Positions 61,167 to 64,000 of a stretch of 64,000 bases of DNA are shown here, in pieces. This stretch comes from JBEDUK01 sp963781595 (GTDB lineage Bacteria > Actinomycetota > UBA4738): positions 186,001 through 250,000 of the forward strand of contig CAWAGG010000001.1 of the NCBI GenBank assembly GCA_963781595.1, written 5' to 3'. Under the pieces are notes generated by a model, which ran no database searches, was not told where the DNA came from, and saw nothing but the letters and a program-made list of their open reading frames with translations. The number at the start of each line of letters is the position of its first letter. Within the stretch, counting starts at the first letter, position 1. The translations under genes and the position numbers were made by a program.

Positions 61167-62500
61167 TCATCCCTCCGATACCTCCAGCTTCTCCAGCCGG
61201 GCGAACACCCCGTCCAGGTGCGCGTAGAACGGTCCCAGCGCGAACAGCGCCCAGAACGTCGTCCTTCGTGATCACGCCGGTCGGCTCGACCTCCCCCCAT
61301 GCCTCCTCGCGGAAGTGCGGACCCTCGTCCCAGCGCGCGCGCGGCGGCCCGCTGCACGATCGCGTACGCCTCGTCGCGCGGCATGCCGTGTTCGACCAGC
61401 GCCAGCAGCACCCGCTGGGAGAAGAACAGCGCCGCCGGTCGCAGTCCACGTTCGCGCGCATCCGCTCGGGGAAGACCAGGAGGCCGTCGATCACGCCGGC
61501 CATCAGGTGCAGCGCGTAGTCGACGGCGATCGAGGAGTCCGGCAGGATCACGCGTTCGACGCTCGAATGGGAGATGTCGCGCTCGTGCCACAGGGCGACG
61601 TCCTCCAGGGCGGCCTGGAGGTTCGGACCGGACCACGCGGGCCAGGCCGCTGATCGCGCTCGCAGATCACCGGGTTGCGCTTGTGCGGCATGGCCGATGG
61701 AGCCCTTCTGCCCCGCGCCGAACGGCTCCTGGACCTCGCGGACCTCGGTCCGGGCGAGGTGACGGACCTCGGTCGCCATCTTGCTCCAGCGTCGCGGCCG
61801 TGATGGCCAGCGCCCAGCAGAACTCGGCGTGGACGTCGCGCTGGATCACCTGGCTGGCCGCCTCGGCCGGGCGCAGGCCGAGCTGCGCGCACACGTACTC
61901 CTCCACGCGCGGGGTCGACCTGCGAGTACGTGCCCACCACGCCCGAGACCTTGCCCACGCGAGACCGCCTCGCGGGCCGGCCGCAGCCGGCGCGGTCCCG
62001 GTCCAGCTCGAACGCCCACAGCGCCAGCTTGTGGCCGAAGGTGGTCGGTTCGGCATGGACGCCGTGCGTGCGCCCGATACAGCAGCGTGTCGCGATGCTC
62101 CAGGGCCCGGCGCTTCACGACCGCCGAGGAGCGCCTCGAGCCCGCTCGAGCACCAAACCCGGCGGCGTCGCGAAGCTGGAGCGCCAGGGCCGTGTCGAGC
62201 AGGTCGGACGAGGTCAGGCCGAAGTGGAGCCACCGGCCCGGCCTCGCCCATCGGCTCCGCCAGCGGCCTGCGACGAACGCGGCGACGTCGTGGTTCGTCC
62301 GGCGTTCGATCTCCGCGACGCGCTCCGGTGAGGGCGGGCCGGCGGCGCGCCGGCCCGGATCGCCTCGACGTCGGCCTGGGGGATGCGGCCCAGCCGCGCC
62401 CACGCCTCCACGGCCAGGACCTCGATCCGGAGCCAGTGCGGCGAGCTTCGCTCCTCGGACCAGACGTCCGCCATCTCGGGAGCGTGTACCGGGGGATCAC
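61167..62500 (-). CDS. purB: Adenylosuccinate lyase (frameshifted)
   Basis: GTG 62500 opens VIPRYTLP, overlapping the purE stop (GTGA). Motifs appear across frames: EMADVWSEE, SPHWLRIEVLAVEAWARLGRIPQADVEAIRAG, WLHFGLTSSDLLDTALALQLRDA, VGTYSQVDP, KGSIGHA(A/M)PHKRNPV (flexible catalytic loop), VERVILPDSSIAVDYALHLMAGVIDGLLVFPERM, and the end DGVFARLEKLEVSEG, stop 61167-61169. The span of ~444 codons is normal for PurB. It acts twice in purine synthesis, releasing fumarate. Multiple one-base indels. Confidence 0.84.
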
Positions 62501-63084
62501 GCGTCGGATCTCCGCTGAGCCTCCGCGCGGCGGTCGAGACCGCGGCCGCCGAAACCGTGGGACCGTGGCCACACCCTCGGCCAGCGAGTCCTTGAACTCG
62601 TGCATCCGGACCCGGACGGTCGGGTCCGGACCGCGAGGATCTGGGCGGCCAGGATCGCCGCGTTCACCGCGCCGTCGATCGGCCACCGTCGCCACCGGCA
62701 CCCCGCGGGCATCTGCACGGTCGACAGCAGCGCGTCCATGCCCGTCGAGCTTGCGACCCGGACAGCGGGACGCCGATCACCGGCAGCGCCGTCCTGGCCG
62801 CGACCGCGCCGGCCAGGTGGGCGGCCATCCCCGCCCCGCAGATGAGGCACGCCATCGCCCCGCTCGTCGGCGGTCCGCGCGTACTCGTCCACCAGGTCGG
62901 GGTTGCGGTGCGCGGACATCACGTGAAGCTCGTGGGGGATGCCGAACCGCTCGAGGATCGCGCCGTGGCCTGCTGCATGACCGGCAGGTCGGAGGCCGAG
63001 CCGACACAGCGATCCCGACCAGCGGGCGCGTTCGCCGGCCAGTCGGCTGGCCGCCGTCGCTGCGGCTGCTCGCTCACTCGCCAT
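62497..63084 (-). CDS. purE: N5-carboxyaminoimidazole ribonucleotide mutase (frameshifted)
   Basis: ATG 63084 overlaps the purD stop by 11 bases. The N-terminal region reads VGIVSGSASDLP-like in a shifted frame (GSASDLPVMQQATA), followed by ILERFGIPHELHVMSAHRNPDLVDEYART, a MACLICGAGMAAHLAGAVAARTALPVIGVPLSG segment and VQMPAG, then DGAVNAAILAAQILAV. These are the class I PurE motifs, with the catalytic His in SAHRNP. The last ~30 residues run into purB. At least four shifts are needed. Confidence 0.83.
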   Translation of the reverse strand: MASERAAAATAASRLAGERARWSGSLCRLGLRPAGHAAGHGAILERFGIPHELHVMSAHRNPDLVDEYARTADERGDGVPHLRGGDGRPPGRRGRGQDGAAGDRRPAVRVASSTGMDALLSTVQMPAGCRWRRWPIDGAVNAAILAAQILAVRTRPSGSGCTSSRTRWPRVWPRSHGFGGRGLDRRAEAQRRSDA

Positions 63085-64000
63085 CGGCGCTCTCCGCCCA
63101 CCGTCCTGCTGCGTCCTCGGCGGCGATGTCCCGCCGGTACTGCATGCCCTCGAACGAGATCAGGGCGCACGCCTCGTACGCGCGGCGCCCGGGCGTGCCG
63201 TCGAGGTCCGGCCCCGAGCCCGAGACGGTGAGCACCCGTCCGCCCGGCGGTGACCACTCTACCGTCCCGGCGCGCCGTCGCCCGCATGGAACACCTGCAC
63301 GCCGGCGCCGCGAGGCCGCCTCGCGCCAGCCCCTCGATCGGCCACGCCGGTCTCCACCGCTCCCGGATACCCCCCCGAGGCGAGCACCACGCCCGACGCA
63401 CGCCTCCGGCGTCCCAGGCGAGGCGTTCGGCGTCGAGGTCCCGTTCGACGCAGGCGGAGAACGCTCGGCCAGGTCGGTGTCCAGCCGGGGCAGCACCACC
63501 TGCGTCTCGGGATCGCCGAACCGGCAGTTGAACTCGAGGACCTTGGGCCCGTCCGCGGTCAGCATGAGCCCGGCGTAGAGCACCCCTCGGTACCGGATCC
63601 CCTCGCTCCGGAGCGCCCGCGACGGTCGGCGTAAGGACCGTCGTCGATCAGCGCGCCTCGTCGGTCCGGTCCGACGAACGGGCAGCGGGCTGAGTACGCG
63701 CCCATCCCGCCGGTGTTCGGCCCCGGTCGCCGTCGAAGCGCCCGCTTGTAGTCCTGGGCCAGGACCAGCGGCAGCGACCCTCTCGCCGTCGGTGAGGGCC
63801 ATGCGCGGAGACCTCCGCGCCTTCCAGGTACTCCTCGATCAGCACCGGTCGCTCCCGCGGCGCCGAAGACCCATCGACCAGGCAGTCCTCTAGCGCCCGC
63901 GGCGCCGCGCGCCCGATCACTCGGCGACGGTGACGCCCTTGCCGGCCGCCAGCCCGTCGGCCTTCACCACGTACGGAGGCTCGGCAGCTCCTCAAGGTAC
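63074..64000 (-). CDS. purD: Phosphoribosylamine-glycine ligase, C-terminal part (frameshifted)
   Basis: The gene enters from the right edge. Its ATP-grasp segment PPYVVKADGLAAGKGVTVAE lies at ~63920-63985, followed by LIEEYLEGAEVS, a shifted VLAQDYKR-like stretch, YRGVLYAGLMLTADGPKVLEFNCRFGDPETQVVLPRLDTDLAE, and the C-terminal domain to AAGRWAESADGE, stop 63074-63076. These are the hallmarks of GARS. Several one-base indels break it. The N-terminal ~100 residues are outside the window. Confidence 0.85.

Noticed and set aside
1..64000. CRISPR arrays, tRNA or rRNA genes and prophage genes
   Set aside because: No regularly spaced repeats, tRNA-like T-loop signatures, rRNA stretches or phage structural genes were seen on either strand.

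Overview
The window is high-GC DNA with frequent GTG and TTG starts and many 1-4 bp stop/start overlaps. The gene content (PurS-type purine genes, branched-chain dehydrogenase E1beta/E2, a fused receiver/thioredoxin-reductase-like protein, CelR-like glucosidase control) suggests an uncultured actinobacterial or Chloroflexota-like soil bacterium. I cannot place it more precisely. No tRNA, rRNA, CRISPR array, prophage or transposase is visible.

Layout. 1-1893: 3' end of a 2-oxoacid dehydrogenase E1beta gene and its E2 partner. 1904-6948: a BtuF-like protein, a FluG-type amidohydrolase and, convergently, a glutamine-synthetase-like ligase coupled to an APC permease. 7140-10152: a small SH3-like protein, an orphan ParA with a zinc-ribbon partner, an EamA transporter and an enoyl-CoA hydratase. 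10444-20950: the most unusual block. It holds a LuxR-type regulator lacking its phosphoacceptor Asp, two PqqD-like proteins, a HPr-kinase-like protein without a P-loop, a Tat-exported protein with 14 cysteines, a PqqD/thioredoxin/HPr-kinase-like fusion, and four tandem secreted PF04185 phosphoesterases.

20965-34173: acyl-CoA synthetase, lipoprotein, TetR regulator, amine oxidase, a spermidine/putrescine-type ABC transporter, class III aminotransferase, Rieske oxygenase and acyl-CoA dehydrogenase. Three promoters here share the palindrome TGAAC-N4-GTTCA, which suggests one amine-catabolic regulon. 34310-42373: a LacI-controlled beta-glucosidase locus with a sugar ABC transporter. 42380-45854: a second, ribose/xylose-type sugar ABC transporter. 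46067-49134: an alpha/beta hydrolase and a secreted seven-repeat beta-propeller protein.

49153-64000, all on the minus strand: purM and purF, a histidine kinase with a cyclic-nucleotide-binding-like domain, the receiver/flavoreductase fusion, a small secreted protein, a class III cyclase, and the purine cluster purD-E-B-C-S-Q-L running off the right edge.

Sequence quality is uneven. Five apparent one-base insertions break genes between 33.3 and 39.0 kb. From about 57 kb to the right edge every pur gene is broken repeatedly by one-base indels, although the combined frames read as normal proteins. This looks like consensus error near a contig end, not gene decay.
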